Below, one piece after another: positions 50,255 to 61,916 of a stretch of DNA of 64,000 nucleotides (positions are counted from its first letter, which is position 1; every line of letters starts with the position of its first letter). The notes beneath the pieces were generated by a model that was not told where the DNA came from, ran no database searches, and worked only from the letters and a program-made list of their open reading frames with translations. The DNA is from Catonia carolina. Its lineage: Eukaryota > Arthropoda > Insecta > Hemiptera > Achilidae. Position numbers and translations under genes: made by a program. The stretch is taken from NCBI GenBank assembly GCA_035578175.1, contig JAQMRL010000003.1, positions 99,059,969 to 99,123,968 of the forward strand, read 5' to 3'.

Positions 50255-51162
50255 AAATATTAAAAAAGAAATTGCTAACAAACATAATTATAATTACCCA
50301 AATATTCTTCATGGTTTTAATTACAAAAAAAAGGAACATTTGTTGATACAAAAGTAATTTTCTTAAGTGTAAGGTTATATAACCAGGTAGAATTTAATTT
50401 TCTATTGTGCAAGAATTTTGTTTGTTAAGGAGTCGGGACTAATTAGTTTATAAGGAGAAACTGTACGATTGAATAGCCTGTAGAATTTAAGGAATTAGTT
50501 CCATTTCGTTGGTTTGCCCACTCCTAATCACACAGGTGAACAATCGATTGATCAACCGACTATGGGGGTCAAATGTATGGACTCAATGCAATACAGCAAT
50601 ATTATAAAATAAGTCTATATTGTTATTAGAAGTTCATTTCAGTTTTAAAAGTTAAAGTTAATAGTTAAATTTTTCTTAAGTTAGTAAAATATATTTCTTA
50701 ATTAAAATTTTCATCGTTGTCAGAGCGTGTTGAACGGAGGAAGATCTTAACAGAATCTACCATCAATAGTTTGTACTCTTTGGCTCGTTTAATATACATG
50801 AAAATGCAATCATCGATATTAGAATGTAAGTAAAGTAGATAAGTACGTAGAAAATAAGTGAATTAGAAAAGTAGTTCTTAATTGTTTCATTGAACTTAGT
50901 AGTGACGCACCTTTGTCAGACTACAGGTCTACTGGGTACAAAAATAAATCTTTATAATGCATCCTGCAGTTTGAAATATTTCTATTTCATATAATGAATT
51001 AATATCATAATTTCACTAACCTTCTTTTTAAACTGCGTCACCTTTATTTTATTCCTACTTACACGTGTTTCGGTGGATCCACCATCATCAGAGTAAATGA
51101 AAAATTGAAACTAAACATTTTTTTCATTTATTTAAAATTTACAGAAGATGATACATCTTCAG
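50255..51162. other. Possible TACC intron or upstream region
   Basis: Lies 5' of the giant TACC exon on the minus strand. I searched for the missing first exon: a 22-codon ATG frame near 50752 (minus) has no donor, so I do not call it. The GGTGGATCCACC dispersed motif lies at about 51071. Confidence 0.4.
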
Positions 51163-52811
51163 TCACTTGTATAAAACTCTACTGGGTACCTTCCGTTTTT
51201 TCTCCACCCAGTATGCTTTCATTGTCTCCGAGAATGCCTTTTTCCTATCCTCAGTCCATCTAGTTCCGACTTTTTGATGTTTTTCCACCGGCTTGACCTC
51301 CCAGTCCTCAATGCATTTCCGGTATTTCTTCCTGTCAGTAGTTATTTCTTCAGGAATTCCCGCAAGATTGAGATCCTCTTTAACCTTTTTTATCCAGTCT
51401 ACTCCATTTTTAAGAGAGCTAACATATTCCACTATTTTCCGTGTTATCCTATTCTCGGGGAGTCTTTTATATGTCCGAAAAACTTAAGTCTTCTTTTCTG
51501 ATGTCTGCCACTATATTAGAGTGCTTTTCGACTTCACAATTCTTCTGTAGCCTGAAACCATTCTCTGCTTCCCTCGGTCCAAGTATTTTCCGGATGATTT
51601 TTCTCTCCTCCTTCAAAAGAATGTCCAAGTCCATTTTACGGTTAAGACTCAATGTTTCACTGGCATATGTCATTGAGGGCTTAATAACTGTAGAATAATG
51701 TCTCAATTTAGAGTTTATGGATAAACATTTTTTATTATAGATATTATGTACAAGTCCAATACCTTTCCGGGCTTTCCGAATTCTATCGCTGTAGGCTTCC
51801 TTCTCAGATAAATTTTCCCCCAGATATTTAAAGTTAGATACTTTATTTATTTTTCCATATTTGGTGTCAAGCTCTTTGACTTCCGTATTATGGCAAGTAA
51901 AGACAGTTTTTGTGAAGGAGATTTGTAGTCCAATTCTCTCGGCACACTCCTTCAGAGTTTCAATTTGTTTGATGGCCTGTTCTTTTGACTCGGAAAAAAT
52001 TGCCAAGTCGTCCGCAAAGGCCAAATAAGGGATCTGTAAGTTTTTATTCTTTCTATCGAGATACATTGTACTCCAATGATTTTCCTCTTTCAATGTTTGT
52101 TCCCATGCTTTCATCACTTTGTCAAGGGCTAAGTTAAAAAGTAGCGGAGACAGTCCATCTCCTTGTCTTACTCCGGTTTTAATGTCAAAAGGCTGTGATA
52201 ATAGTCCCATAAATTTAACTTTAGACTTCGTGCCAGTGAGCGTTAGTTTAATTATTTCAAGGGTTTTAGCACCTAGGCCTTTTCCTTCAAGGATTTTGAA
52301 AAGGGTTGGTCTGTGAACAGAGTCGTAGGCCTTTTGGAAGTCTACAAAAGTATAGATAGTCGGTTTGCTTCTTGATTTTCTTACTGCAGTAATTAACTTT
52401 AGATTTAATATTTGTTCCGAGCACGACCGATTAGATCTGAAACCGGCTTGTAAGTCAGAAATTTGAGGTTCTAATTGTTTTTGTACTCTTTCAATTAGGC
52501 AGGCAGAAAGAATTTTATAGGCCACAGGAAGAAGGGAAATTCCCCTGTAGTTATTCACATCAGTTGGATCTCCCATTTTATGGAGCGGGTGAATGAGAGC
52601 AGTTTTCCAGTCATCAGGGATTGCTCCAGTCTCCCAGATTCTCTGAATTATTTTTGTCAGTTCCAGTTTTGACTGGTCCCAAATTCTTAAGAAACTCTGC
52701 AACAATCCCGTCTTCCCCAGATGCTTTATTATTTTTTAGTTTATTATTAATATTATTATTATTAAAGAGATTAAATGAAACTGTATACAATATATTTATA
52801 ATGCACAACAA
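51163..52811 (-). pseudogene. LINE reverse transcriptase, 5'-truncated, two frameshifts
   Basis: The main frame (52705-51467, 412 codons) is a non-LTR reverse transcriptase: PLHKMGDPTDVNNYRGISLL, FVDFQKAYDSVH (Asp 122), GVRQGDGLSPLLFNLAL, then FADDLAIF (catalytic Asp pair at 232-233), FKYLGENLSEK and GPREAENGFR. A frame at 52811-52614 supplies the upstream KASGEDGIVAEFLK, joined by a 1-base shift near 52690. Another shift near 51485 leads to FFGHIKRLPENRITRKIVEY and a frame ending at 51163. The endonuclease and any ORF1 are absent. Both shifts are single-base indels, so the copy is fairly young. Confidence 0.9.
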
Positions 52812-53263
52812 AATACATGGGTATTATTTTACAAAAATTATACAGGTGAGTTTTTTCAACCTTTTGTAACAAACTCCAAAAATTTGTCATAAATTTTCTC
52901 TATGTACAAATTACACACCGCATGTTATATAAACCAATTACTCAAAGAATAGCCAAAAATCTGTTAAATATTTGTAACCAAAAAGCTAGTTATCTATACT
53001 AATATTATAAAGACATAACGTTTGTTTGCTTGTTTGTATGAGGTAATCTTAGAAACAACTCAACCAATTCTTTCACTGTTAGAAACCTGAGTAACATAGG
53101 CTCCTCAGCATTACTAATTTTCTAATTAAAAAAAAAAAATAGTGACGTGTAAAATTAAGTCTTTTAATTTATTTGTTTGGGCTAAGGTAAGTTCTTTATT
53201 AATTTATTGTATTATGCAGGTATTAAGAACAACACAGTACTGCTTTACGATATGACCATCATA
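52812..53263. other. Unassigned spacer
   Basis: AT-rich; an ATT/AAT microsatellite-like run (52737-52765) abuts the truncated LINE 5' end. No gene. Confidence 0.5.
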
Positions 53264-54124
53264 GAAGGGGCATTCAGAAACTTCCCGGAATTGCCTTACA
53301 GTCGTCAAACAAGCGATAAGATAGCCGAACTAGCAATATGATTGCGTACAAACTCTTGTTTAAACATGGATGTGACTTGTTATCAGTCAACACAATGTTA
53401 CAGTTTGAACAGCATATGAATATCAAATTCATGTGCAAATTGGGAAAGTCGGCTTCAGAGGCACTCTTGGCTTTGTATTAAGTTTACGGTGATAATGAAC
53501 TAAAAAAAAAGCCATTACAACTGGTTTGCATGGTTTAATTAAGAGGAGACGTTAGAGGATGACTAGGGCATCAGGAGATTGCCAACATCCAAGTGATCGC
53601 AAAAGTGAAACAACTGATTCTAGATGAATACAGAATGACAATCGCGGAAAGAAATCGGTATCTTACAGGGATCAATTCATTTCATTTTACAGAATGATTA
53701 GAAGATGGACAACATTGTCAGTGCAAAGTTTATTCTGAGGGTGCTGAACGCGGATCAGATGGAATATTGCATGACAATCGCCGGCGAGCTGTTTGAGACA
53801 AGTTCGAAGGATCCTACATTCCTCCAACAGATCGTCACTGGTGATGACTCTTGGCGTCTACGACCCAGAGACGAAAAAGCAATTATTAGAGTGGCACACA
53901 TCATCTCCCAGACCAAACAAGGACACTGAATCAAATGCAACAATTCAGCTTCAACAGATTCCAAAAGAAGCCTTCTACTGCTGCTTCCAACAATGGCACG
54001 ATCAATGCAGCAAGTGTGTGCTTGCGCAAGGGTCCTTCTTTGAAGACGATTAGGTAAGCATCGCCATTTGTCATGACGTTAGCACGCTGAACCACCATTC
54101 GGGGAATATTTTGAATGCCCCTCG
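53264..54124 (+). mobile_element. mariner relic with N-terminal and first-Asp region
   Basis: TA at 53262-53263 and 54125-54126; ends AAGGGGCATTCAGAAACTTC and, from the right, CGAGGGGCATTCAAAATATT. The plus strand holds CKLGKSASEALLALYQVYGD (HTH), DRKSETTDS and QLILDEYRMTIAE, VSAKFILRVLNADQMEYCM, DPTFLQQIVTGDDSW (first Asp) and YDPETKKQLLEWHTSSPRP in several frames. The region with the other two catalytic residues is deleted. Frameshifts and stops are frequent. Confidence 0.82.
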
Positions 54125-54153
54125 TACACTATTTCTGTATAAAAAAATTATTT

Positions 54154-54470
54154 AACCCACCGGACGGTCTAGTGGTAAAGTCGTCGCCCCGAATCAGCTG
54201 ATTTACGAAAAAGAAAATTCCTGGTTCAAATCCTAGTAAAAGCAGTTACTTTTTATAAGGATTTGGATAGACAGTGGTTACCAGTGTACTTTGATAGTTG
54301 GGGTTCAAAAAACCATACTTTCTCAGGAATGGTTGGCCTAAATCTGTACAAGACTACAGCTCATTTACATGTCATACACATCATCCTCATCTCATTTTGT
54401 CATGAGGTTGCTTATTGTTCTTAAGTTGAACAGATTGTAATGTATAGACATAAAGAGTAAAAAAAATATT
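54154..54470 (+). repeat. tRNA-derived SINE, family A, copy 3
   Basis: A box GGTCTAGTGGTAAAGTCG at 54166-54183 and B box GGTTCAAATCC at 54223-54233. The body shares GATAGTTGGGGTTCAA, TTTCTCAGGAATGGTTGGCC and TTGAACAGATTGTAATGT with the other copies. This looks like the best-preserved copy. Confidence 0.8.
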
Positions 54471-54989
54471 TCACATGATTTCTGCACAGGCACATAAGAC
54501 AGTTATATAAATCTTCCAAAAATTATAGATATCATACCATATTTTTTTTAAAGAAATCTTTCAGCTATTCTCAGTTTGTATCTCTCTATTTCCACCGAGG
54601 ATTTACACTGATATTAACAAAATTTGTGTTTTCAGAGCTAATTGGTTTTATTTTTACAGCATAATTTGGCTTTAGACATGCAAAGCTGTCTGAGAAGTTA
54701 AAGCTTTAAGTTTAGCTTGCCGTGAAGTGTAAAGGGCAAGGGGGTTTGCTAGTTAATCAATAAAATTACATTATGTTTGGTATGTAAATTGCCCCATATC
54801 TACCACGCAAAAGAAATCGCACTGAAGTGATTTCAATTCCTTATTAACCTGCAAGAAACTTATGAGAAATTAAATAATTAGAAGATTTAGTTATCAAAAA
54901 GTTTTTCGAAATTACAAACACTACAAAACTTTTGTTGCTACTTTTTTTGTTTCGAGCACGAGACTAAATTAAGCTTAATTTAGCTATAT
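54471..54989. other. Unassigned spacer
   Basis: No gene or element that I can define. Confidence 0.45.
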
Positions 54990-55896
54990 TTTTACTTTCT
55001 CTTGCCTATATGAATATATAGGAAGGTAAGTATTGTTTTCAAGTCAATTTTTCGAAATCGAGTTTTCACCGGATCTACAAGTTTTCAGACCCCATGAACC
55101 CAAAAAACATGTTTTTAGCGATTGGTCCGTGTGTGTGTCTGTGTGTATACAAAATATCTCAAGAACGGAATATCGTACGAACTTGAAACTTAAAACTTAA
55201 GTTACATACCACTACCGGACCCCGACACGAACATTTTCATCAAAATCGGTCAACCGGAAGTAATAGTTTATTCGTATAATTTTTCACTTTTTTTGCGATT
55301 TTCTCAAAAACTGGTCCTACGATTTTTTTAAAAATCGCCTGGTTTACTCAATTTTTTATATTCTAAAAGATAGGGTAGGCGTCATGTTTGCTGAAATGCT
55401 GGGTGAGGCTGTTTTCACGTAAAAACATAGTTTTTTTAAGATTATGGCTTTAATATGCAATTAAGCGCAAAAATTTATATAATAAAAGTTGTAGAACTTT
55501 TATTTCAAACATTTTTTTGTATAACGCTTAGTTAAGCAGTAATAAGCGGTTTTCTGATTTTTTTCTCACAAAAACGTGTGAAAAATCGATTTTTTAAAGA
55601 TTTCGCCCTTAGAATGCATTTTACGACAAAAAATATATAATAAATTTTATAGGAAATAAAAAGATTTACAACTTTTATTTTGAGCATTTTTCTCTACAGA
55701 GCCTAGTTTAGCGTGAAAGAGTAATTTTCCGTATTTTTAAGCCAAACTGAGGTCGATTTTCATTTTGCGTCTTTCACTCATGATTAAAATAAGGTTATGT
55801 TTTTGAGGTTAGTTTTTTGTTTATATCTAATGTTAGGTTTATTGTTAATTATTTGCATTGGCAAGAGAAAGTTGTGTGAGTGTTTCACACCAGATT
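54990..55896 (+). repeat. ~900-bp dispersed repeat, copy 6
   Basis: Starts TTTACTTTCTCTTGCCTATA and ends GGCAAGAGAAAGTTGTGTGA with TTTCACACCAG. It is almost co-linear with copy 1, 50 kb away, including the two internal blocks. It is the only copy clearly outside the TACC region. Confidence 0.78.
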
Positions 55897-56055
55897 TTTT
55901 TCTTTAAAAACAATAATGAAATCAGTAATTTATTTTTTTGTTGTTTAGTATTACAGGATAAGTACAATAATAATGTGACAATATCGAAGGGCATGGTTCG
56001 TGAAATTTCTAGCATTCCATTCTTAGAATGATAATAAAGAGTAGATAATAAGAGT

Positions 56056-56331
56056 TGTAGCGTGCAGTATTTTGAACTAATTAAATTATTTAGAGCAAAT
56101 AAAAACACACAACTGCCTATATCGGTTACCAGCTCCCGACTAACTCTTTCTTTTATTCTTTTTAAACTTTTCATTGTTATAAAAATTATTAAATTTATTT
56201 AATTTATTTTACATAAATATTAGATTTTAAATTTGGAATAACAAATAACATTTATTTTTGAAAATTTTTAATTATTTTTATTTTAGAATATCATGCTTTA
56301 CAATAATGAGCCCTCATAACTGGCTGCTACA
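56056..56331 (-). repeat. Gypsy 3' LTR
   Basis: 276 bp, TGTAGC to GCTACA. It is nearly identical to the other LTR except that it lacks a segment of about 45-50 bp. The next bases inside the element do not show a clear polypurine tract. Confidence 0.9.
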
Positions 56332-56781
56332 TTATTCTGCTGGTTTAAAATTTTTTTTCAAAATCAATTAAATTGTAATAACTAAGAAATTAAAATTTAT
56401 ATCATGAATTTGCATATAGCCAAATATTCTGATAAATAAAATCTTGTAGTTTTTTATGTTAACAAAACAAATCATAACCTCTTATATACTTTACTACTTC
56501 GTAAATCAAATAACAAGATTACTAAAAGAAATAATTAATCCTAATAATTATGAAAATAAAAAGTTCACAATGGAAAATCTTAAACACATAATACAAACAT
56601 TATTTTAAACAATTAACATACATATGAATTTATTAAACATATGAATTATTATTATTTATTTAAATGTAACATGTATTTACACATATTTCATGTTAGCCTA
56701 ATTTATAAATTCTTTTAAATTTGAAACGTGAAAGATACCAATTATTTTGCCCTCATCTAATGTACCTATCTGATAAGTTGA

Positions 56782-59700
56782 TTAACCAAAAATTTTAATT
56801 ACTTTGAATGGACCTCCATAAATACAAAACAATTTACTAATTTTCTTTTTAACAAAATTTGACTGTTTATTTGTTCTTACTAATACTAAATCACCTATCT
56901 TAAAAAATTTAAATTTTCTTATTTTGCTATCGTAATATCTCTTATTCTGTTCATTTCTTTTATGTATTCTATTTTTTGCTATTTCTAAATTTTCCTCATA
57001 GCTTTTCTTCTGTATACTTTCTCCTTTATCAAAATATTTTTCAAAGAACCTTACATCTTCTTTACCTGTCTGCAAATAATTAGCTGTAAATCCTGTAGTT
57101 TCATTATGTGTACTATTCAAAGCATTCACAATATGGTCTAAATATTCTATCCATTTATGTTTCTCATTTACATAAATTCTTAGAACTTCAATGATATTTC
57201 GGTTAAATCTCTCAACTAAATTGCTCTGTGCGTGACGTACAGATATCATATAATGTTTTAGGTTATTTTGTTTTATGAATTTTAACCATAACTCTGACTT
57301 AAACTGTGTACCTCTGTCAGAAATAATCCTCTCTACTGTATTATGATCTTTAAGATATAATTTCAGTTTATTTATCACACTACTTGAATTTGCTTTTCTC
57401 AATGGATAAACAGTAACAAATTTAGTAAAACAGTCCACTAAAACAAGAATATAAATACAATTACAACGACTTCTAGGTAACTCTCCTATAAAATCAATCG
57501 AAATCACTTGACTTGGCCTTCCCATAGAAGTATGTCCCATTGGTGCATTGTTTATCTGATTGCTATACTTACATTTTTGACATATTACACATGTTCTTAA
57601 TAAACGTTTAATTAGCTTGTACATATTTTTGAAATAAAATGATTCATTTAAAATTTTAAATACTTTTCTTATACCTAAATGTGCATAGAAATTATGTAAT
57701 TGCCAAATGAATACATTCTGTACAGATTCCAGTAACATTATCTTATATTTACTTCCAATTAGTTTATATAATAAATTATTTTTAATAATATACACTGGTT
57801 TATTCTCTTCAGTGTTTGGTTTACTTTGATTGTTTATTGTTAGATTGTAAAATTTTCTTATAAGTATATCTTGTTGTTGTAATTCTGATAAATTTTTAAG
57901 TTTCTGTTTCAAATCATTACTTATTTGATATTTAAAATGTGCTAACTTATAAATTGGATTCTTATCTATACCTTGTTCACTATTATTCCTGCTCAAAATA
58001 TCTGCTACTACATTACTTTTTCCTTTAACATGCTCTATTTTAATATCATATTCTTGAATTCTTAAAATCCACTTAGTTAATCTGTTATTTAAAAACTTAC
58101 AAGTCTGTAAATGTACAATTGCTATGTTGTCAACCAAAACAGTAACTTTATTACCAATTCTGTAAGTTCTTGATTTTTCTAAACAATATACTAAACTAAG
58201 TAGTTCCAACTCATAAATACTAAAATGTTTTTCAGTTGGCCTTAGTGTCCTACTAATGAACATAATTACATGATTGTCATTTTCAGATTTCTGGTATAGA
58301 ACTCCACCTATTGCTCGTAAACTAGCATCTGTGTTCAAAAAATACTCTTTACCTGACATAGGATGAGCTAACATAACTGTTTCTAAGAATTTTTTCTTGA
58401 TCAAAACAAACTGTTCTCTATCTTCATTAGTCCACACCCACTTATTCTTTTTACTGGTTAATGGAAATAATGGCTGTATAATATTTGAGTATCTCCTGAT
58501 AAATCTTCTATAAAAATTACATAGGCCGAGAAATGCTCTCAATTCCTTATGATTATTTGGCTCTGGAAAATCTTTAATAGCTTTAACCTTGTCATCATCT
58601 ACTTTTAATCCATCTTTGCTCAAAATGTAACCTAAAAATTTAACTTCACTTGCTATGAAATGTGATTTCTTAATATTAATGGTCATATTACATTCTTTTA
58701 ATCTTTTAAAAATTGTTTCTAGATGCACAAGATGTTGTCTAAAATTAGCTGATTTAACTATGAAATCATCAACAAACTTCAACAAATAATTATCAAAATC
58801 ATTACTGAATACACAGTTCAGAGTCCTAATCAATGCAGCTAAACTAATCTTCAAACCAAACGGAATTACTTTGAAACAGTATTGTCTAGACCTGTGTACA
58901 AAGCTAGTATATTTCCTACTTTCTTTAGTTAAAGGTATCTGCCAAAATGCCATAGTAAGATCTATATTAGATAGTATTTTACAATCATTACACCTCTGTA
59001 AAATTGTATCAGCTTGTTCCATGGATAAATTATCAGAAATTAAATGTACATTCAGCAATCTGCCATCCAAACAAATTCGAATTCGGCCACATTTCTTTTG
59101 AACAATTACTATAGGATTTACATATTCAGAAGAACACTCTTCTATAATATTGTTCTGTAACATCGTTTGTATTTCAGCATCAACTGCTGGTAATAAACTC
59201 TGAGAAATAGGATAGTTTTTTTTGACAATAGCTTCAGAATTTTTTAATCTTAATCTATATGTATATTTATTACAAAGTCCGGGTTTATTACTGAAAATAC
59301 TTTTGTATTTAACTAATAGATTTCTTAATAAGTTCTTTTCTTCACAGTTTATCACTTTAATCTCATCTACTTTTTCATTTATTAAATTTAACACATTAAA
59401 ATCTGAATTATTTATCTCACCTAAACATAATCTAAATTTGTTATCTTGAAATTTCTCAATTTCAGTAAAATTATTAATCAAATCATAGTTATTATATACT
59501 AATTTATGGCCTAAATTAATATCTTCATTAAATTTTGTAAATGTTTTGTATTTAGAATCCTTTAAATTAAAATTTTCAATTTTTATTGGTTTGTTTACAT
59601 TTAACCTATCCAACACTAACCTAACATTACACATTTCATTATCATTATGCACATAATTAATGAATCTGACTACAATTTCTTTAGTTCCTTGTTTTATTTT

Positions 59701-59961
59701 TAATTCATAATTATTAAAATCTATCTTACAATTATATTTGTTAAAAAAATCTGAACCTAATAAGACATCTACCAAAAGATTAGGAATTACTATGAAATTT
59801 TCTAAAAAATCAATTTGGTCAATTTTAAATGGCATAAGTAATTGTTGGTTTATTTTACTGACTACCTGACTGTTTGCTACTTTTATTTGCATAATATTTA
59901 TTGGTAAAATACTGATCTTTTTAGCAAATTCTTTATCTTGTATCAACTGTTTACAAAACAT
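56782..59961 (-). CDS. pol: Gypsy pol: protease end, RT, RNase H, integrase
   Basis: Open frame of 1059 codons on the minus strand. RT: IDLTMAFWQIPL with Asp 334 and FVDD at 396-399. RNase H: NTDASLRAIGG with Asp 545 and ELELLSL. Integrase: HNFYAH and CVICQKC zinc-binding pairs (about 756-797), Asp 823 in SIDFIG, Asp 882 in SDRGTQF and Glu 917 in LVERFN. The frame actually opens earlier: the protease motif LDSGSDIS lies just upstream (about 59975-60005), behind a TAA at 60013-60015. After the TAA at 56782 the same frame stays open for another 27 codons to 56698, so the C-terminus has been cut short too. Both stops look like single-base changes. Confidence 0.92.
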   Translation of the reverse strand: MFCKQLIQDKEFAKKISILPINIMQIKVANSQVVSKINQQLLMPFKIDQIDFLENFIVIPNLLVDVLLGSDFFNKYNCKIDFNNYELKIKQGTKEIVVRFINYVHNDNEMCNVRLVLDRLNVNKPIKIENFNLKDSKYKTFTKFNEDINLGHKLVYNNYDLINNFTEIEKFQDNKFRLCLGEINNSDFNVLNLINEKVDEIKVINCEEKNLLRNLLVKYKSIFSNKPGLCNKYTYRLRLKNSEAIVKKNYPISQSLLPAVDAEIQTMLQNNIIEECSSEYVNPIVIVQKKCGRIRICLDGRLLNVHLISDNLSMEQADTILQRCNDCKILSNIDLTMAFWQIPLTKESRKYTSFVHRSRQYCFKVIPFGLKISLAALIRTLNCVFSNDFDNYLLKFVDDFIVKSANFRQHLVHLETIFKRLKECNMTINIKKSHFIASEVKFLGYILSKDGLKVDDDKVKAIKDFPEPNNHKELRAFLGLCNFYRRFIRRYSNIIQPLFPLTSKKNKWVWTNEDREQFVLIKKKFLETVMLAHPMSGKEYFLNTDASLRAIGGVLYQKSENDNHVIMFISRTLRPTEKHFSIYELELLSLVYCLEKSRTYRIGNKVTVLVDNIAIVHLQTCKFLNNRLTKWILRIQEYDIKIEHVKGKSNVVADILSRNNSEQGIDKNPIYKLAHFKYQISNDLKQKLKNLSELQQQDILIRKFYNLTINNQSKPNTEENKPVYIIKNNLLYKLIGSKYKIMLLESVQNVFIWQLHNFYAHLGIRKVFKILNESFYFKNMYKLIKRLLRTCVICQKCKYSNQINNAPMGHTSMGRPSQVISIDFIGELPRSRCNCIYILVLVDCFTKFVTVYPLRKANSSSVINKLKLYLKDHNTVERIISDRGTQFKSELWLKFIKQNNLKHYMISVRHAQSNLVERFNRNIIEVLRIYVNEKHKWIEYLDHIVNALNSTHNETTGFTANYLQTGKEDVRFFEKYFDKGESIQKKSYEENLEIAKNRIHKRNEQNKRYYDSKIRKFKFFKIGDLVLVRTNKQSNFVKKKISKLFCIYGGPFKVIKIFG

Positions 59962-60015
59962 TGCTGATACTGCAGAAATATCAGAACCACTATCTAAAAT
60001 TACTTTGACTTCTTA

Positions 60016-60203
60016 GTTATTAACACATAACATAACTTCTGGACTTACATTAGTATTGTCACTTTTTAAATTACATAAATTATATGGTAACTCACTAAAG
60101 TTTTCCAAGTTGATAAGTTCATGTGATCATTTACCCTGGAAAGCCTTACAGGTACATGTTTGTGATGATCCAGAATGCCCCTGTATATAGCAGCTAGATC
60201 CAA
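60016..60203 (-). other. Gypsy gag-pol junction, decayed
   Basis: Between the end of gag and the protease motif. The pol frame is open here from about 60125, with a TGA before that. A cysteine-containing segment (SCYIQGHSGSSQTC) in another frame may be what is left of a zinc knuckle, but its spacing is not canonical. Confidence 0.4.
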
Positions 60204-61202
60204 CTAGTTTTCCGCATGTTCTTCATATGGAACAATGTCATCTTCAGATTTCTCGTCTGGTCCTTTTATTATGTTGACTCTTGGTTCTAATATTCTATGA
60301 TCTGTCCTCTTGAAATTTGATCTATCATCTGATCTATAATTAGTTTTCATTCTTTGATCTCTATATGGTTTAAAATTACTATTATCATTAGTTCTATTTA
60401 TTTGTCTGTCTTCCTTCCTTGTTAAATTTACTTGTTGATTTCTTCCCTGGTAAGGTAGGTATCTACTGTTATTCCTAAACTCCTTATTATGGTTGTTATT
60501 ATGATTGTATTGTGGTCTATTATTATTATTGTTATCTGGATTTCTTCTATTATACCCTTCTTTTTCATTTCTATTGCAATAATATTGTATAGGTCTATTA
60601 AAATTATTATTTCTATTAGGCCTAAAATTGTTATGCTGATTATTATTATACATTTCATTATTTCTATCATTCATATCTTTATATTTATACTCAACATCAT
60701 TAAATTGTTGTAATAGTACCACCATTTGACTATAACTTTGAATTTTTTGGACTAGTACAGCCGTCTGAATTCGTTCACTAAAATGCTTAGAAAGTGTTAT
60801 TATTTTGTCACCTTCAGTCATATTTTCTAAAGTGAATTTGGCTAGGTTGTATTTATTTTGGAAATAACTAATCATATCTAGGTTCCCATTACTATTATAA
60901 TGTCCCAACTCTAAATCTTGCCGAATACGTCTTTTCGTATGTTCATTCCAATACACCATCAAGAATTCAGCTTCAAAATCAGACCAACACTTAATTTTAC
61001 ATAAAATTGTTTGAAACCAAACACTGGCATTTCTAATAAAACACATTGATAATAAATTTTTAATTATCTCCCAATCTGCGTGCATGATAAAATCTTTCCC
61101 ATACAAATTTATATAATTTTTAATTCTTTCTAAATCTAATAGAGGATTGCGACTATAACCTGAAAACTTTGGTATTTCTTGACATTTCAAAATATTTTTC
61201 AT
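60204..61202 (-). CDS. gag: Gypsy gag (capsid-like) protein
   Basis: 332 codons. Residues ~10-190 look like a retrotransposon gag capsid: IPKFSGYSRNPLLDLERIKN, then ASVWFQTIL and WSDFEAEFLMVYW, an RRIRQDLE helix and a SYFQNKYNLAKF segment. Residues ~195-300 are dominated by Asn, Arg and Tyr and would be a nucleic-acid-binding tail in place of a CCHC knuckle; none is seen. The frame differs from that of the upstream ORF, 53 bases away. Confidence 0.85.
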   Translation of the reverse strand: MKNILKCQEIPKFSGYSRNPLLDLERIKNYINLYGKDFIMHADWEIIKNLLSMCFIRNASVWFQTILCKIKCWSDFEAEFLMVYWNEHTKRRIRQDLELGHYNSNGNLDMISYFQNKYNLAKFTLENMTEGDKIITLSKHFSERIQTAVLVQKIQSYSQMVVLLQQFNDVEYKYKDMNDRNNEMYNNNQHNNFRPNRNNNFNRPIQYYCNRNEKEGYNRRNPDNNNNNRPQYNHNNNHNKEFRNNSRYLPYQGRNQQVNLTRKEDRQINRTNDNSNFKPYRDQRMKTNYRSDDRSNFKRTDHRILEPRVNIIKGPDEKSEDDIVPYEEHAEN

Positions 61203-61255
61203 ATTAATTCCACCTTCGTATAGTTCTCCTTTATCTCAATCACTCGTTTTAAAAT

Positions 61256-61855
61256 CTATTTTTTTATATTTGATAATTCAGAATTTATTTTTTTCATTTC
61301 ACCTCCGAACCTAACCTCAATCAAATTTATGTCCTGTTTAATATTTTTAAATTTTTCACTATTATCCAATGTAACTTTCTGTAATTCATTATCTACAGAT
61401 GCTTGTATATTTGAAATTTTATTTTCTAACTCATCTTTAACTTCAATTAGATTTAGATTAAACTCATGACCTTGATTCTCTACTTTGTTATTAATTTTAC
61501 TAAACTTTTGGTTCAAATCAGCTGCTGTTTCGTTAAAATTATTATTAATCTCTACCAATCTATTTTCAGTTTTGTCTAACCTATCTTTTATTTCTTTACC
61601 GAATTCACTTAATTTCTTTTCATTATTCACCTTCATCTCAAATAATAATCTACTGTTCTCTGCCAGAATTTCAGTTTTCATGGCAGACTTGTTATTCTCC
61701 AATTTTGCCTCATCAAACTTCCTTATTATCTCTTCTAATACCTGGCTAAGTTCTAATTTCTTACCTAATTCATGACTGTCTACATTTTCCTGTTCTTCCC
61801 CATCACTTTTACAGTCCCTTGATATTATTTTTTTTGATCTTAATTTTCGCGACAT
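61256..61855 (-). CDS. Coiled-coil ORF upstream of Gypsy gag
   Basis: 199 codons starting MSRKLRSKKIISRDCKSDGE about 90 bases past the 5' LTR. Residues ~35-199 form one long heptad-rich coil (LSQVLEEIIRKFDEAKLENN, KEIKDRLDKTENRLVEINNN, ending KKINSELSNIKK). There is no known enzyme motif. It may be the N-terminal part of gag separated by a frameshift, or a distinct accessory protein. The basic N-terminus could bind RNA. Which of these holds is unresolved. Confidence 0.7.
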   Translation of the reverse strand: MSRKLRSKKIISRDCKSDGEEQENVDSHELGKKLELSQVLEEIIRKFDEAKLENNKSAMKTEILAENSRLLFEMKVNNEKKLSEFGKEIKDRLDKTENRLVEINNNFNETAADLNQKFSKINNKVENQGHEFNLNLIEVKDELENKISNIQASVDNELQKVTLDNSEKFKNIKQDINLIEVRFGGEMKKINSELSNIKK

Positions 61856-61916
61856 GGTTTTTATAGTTTTATGGTTGATTCTAATAAATTGCCAATTTTA
61901 AACTTGACAATATTGC

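Noticed and set aside
50690..50760. ATG frame on the minus strand as a first TACC exon
   Set aside because: It closes after 22 codons without a GT donor in a suitable phase.
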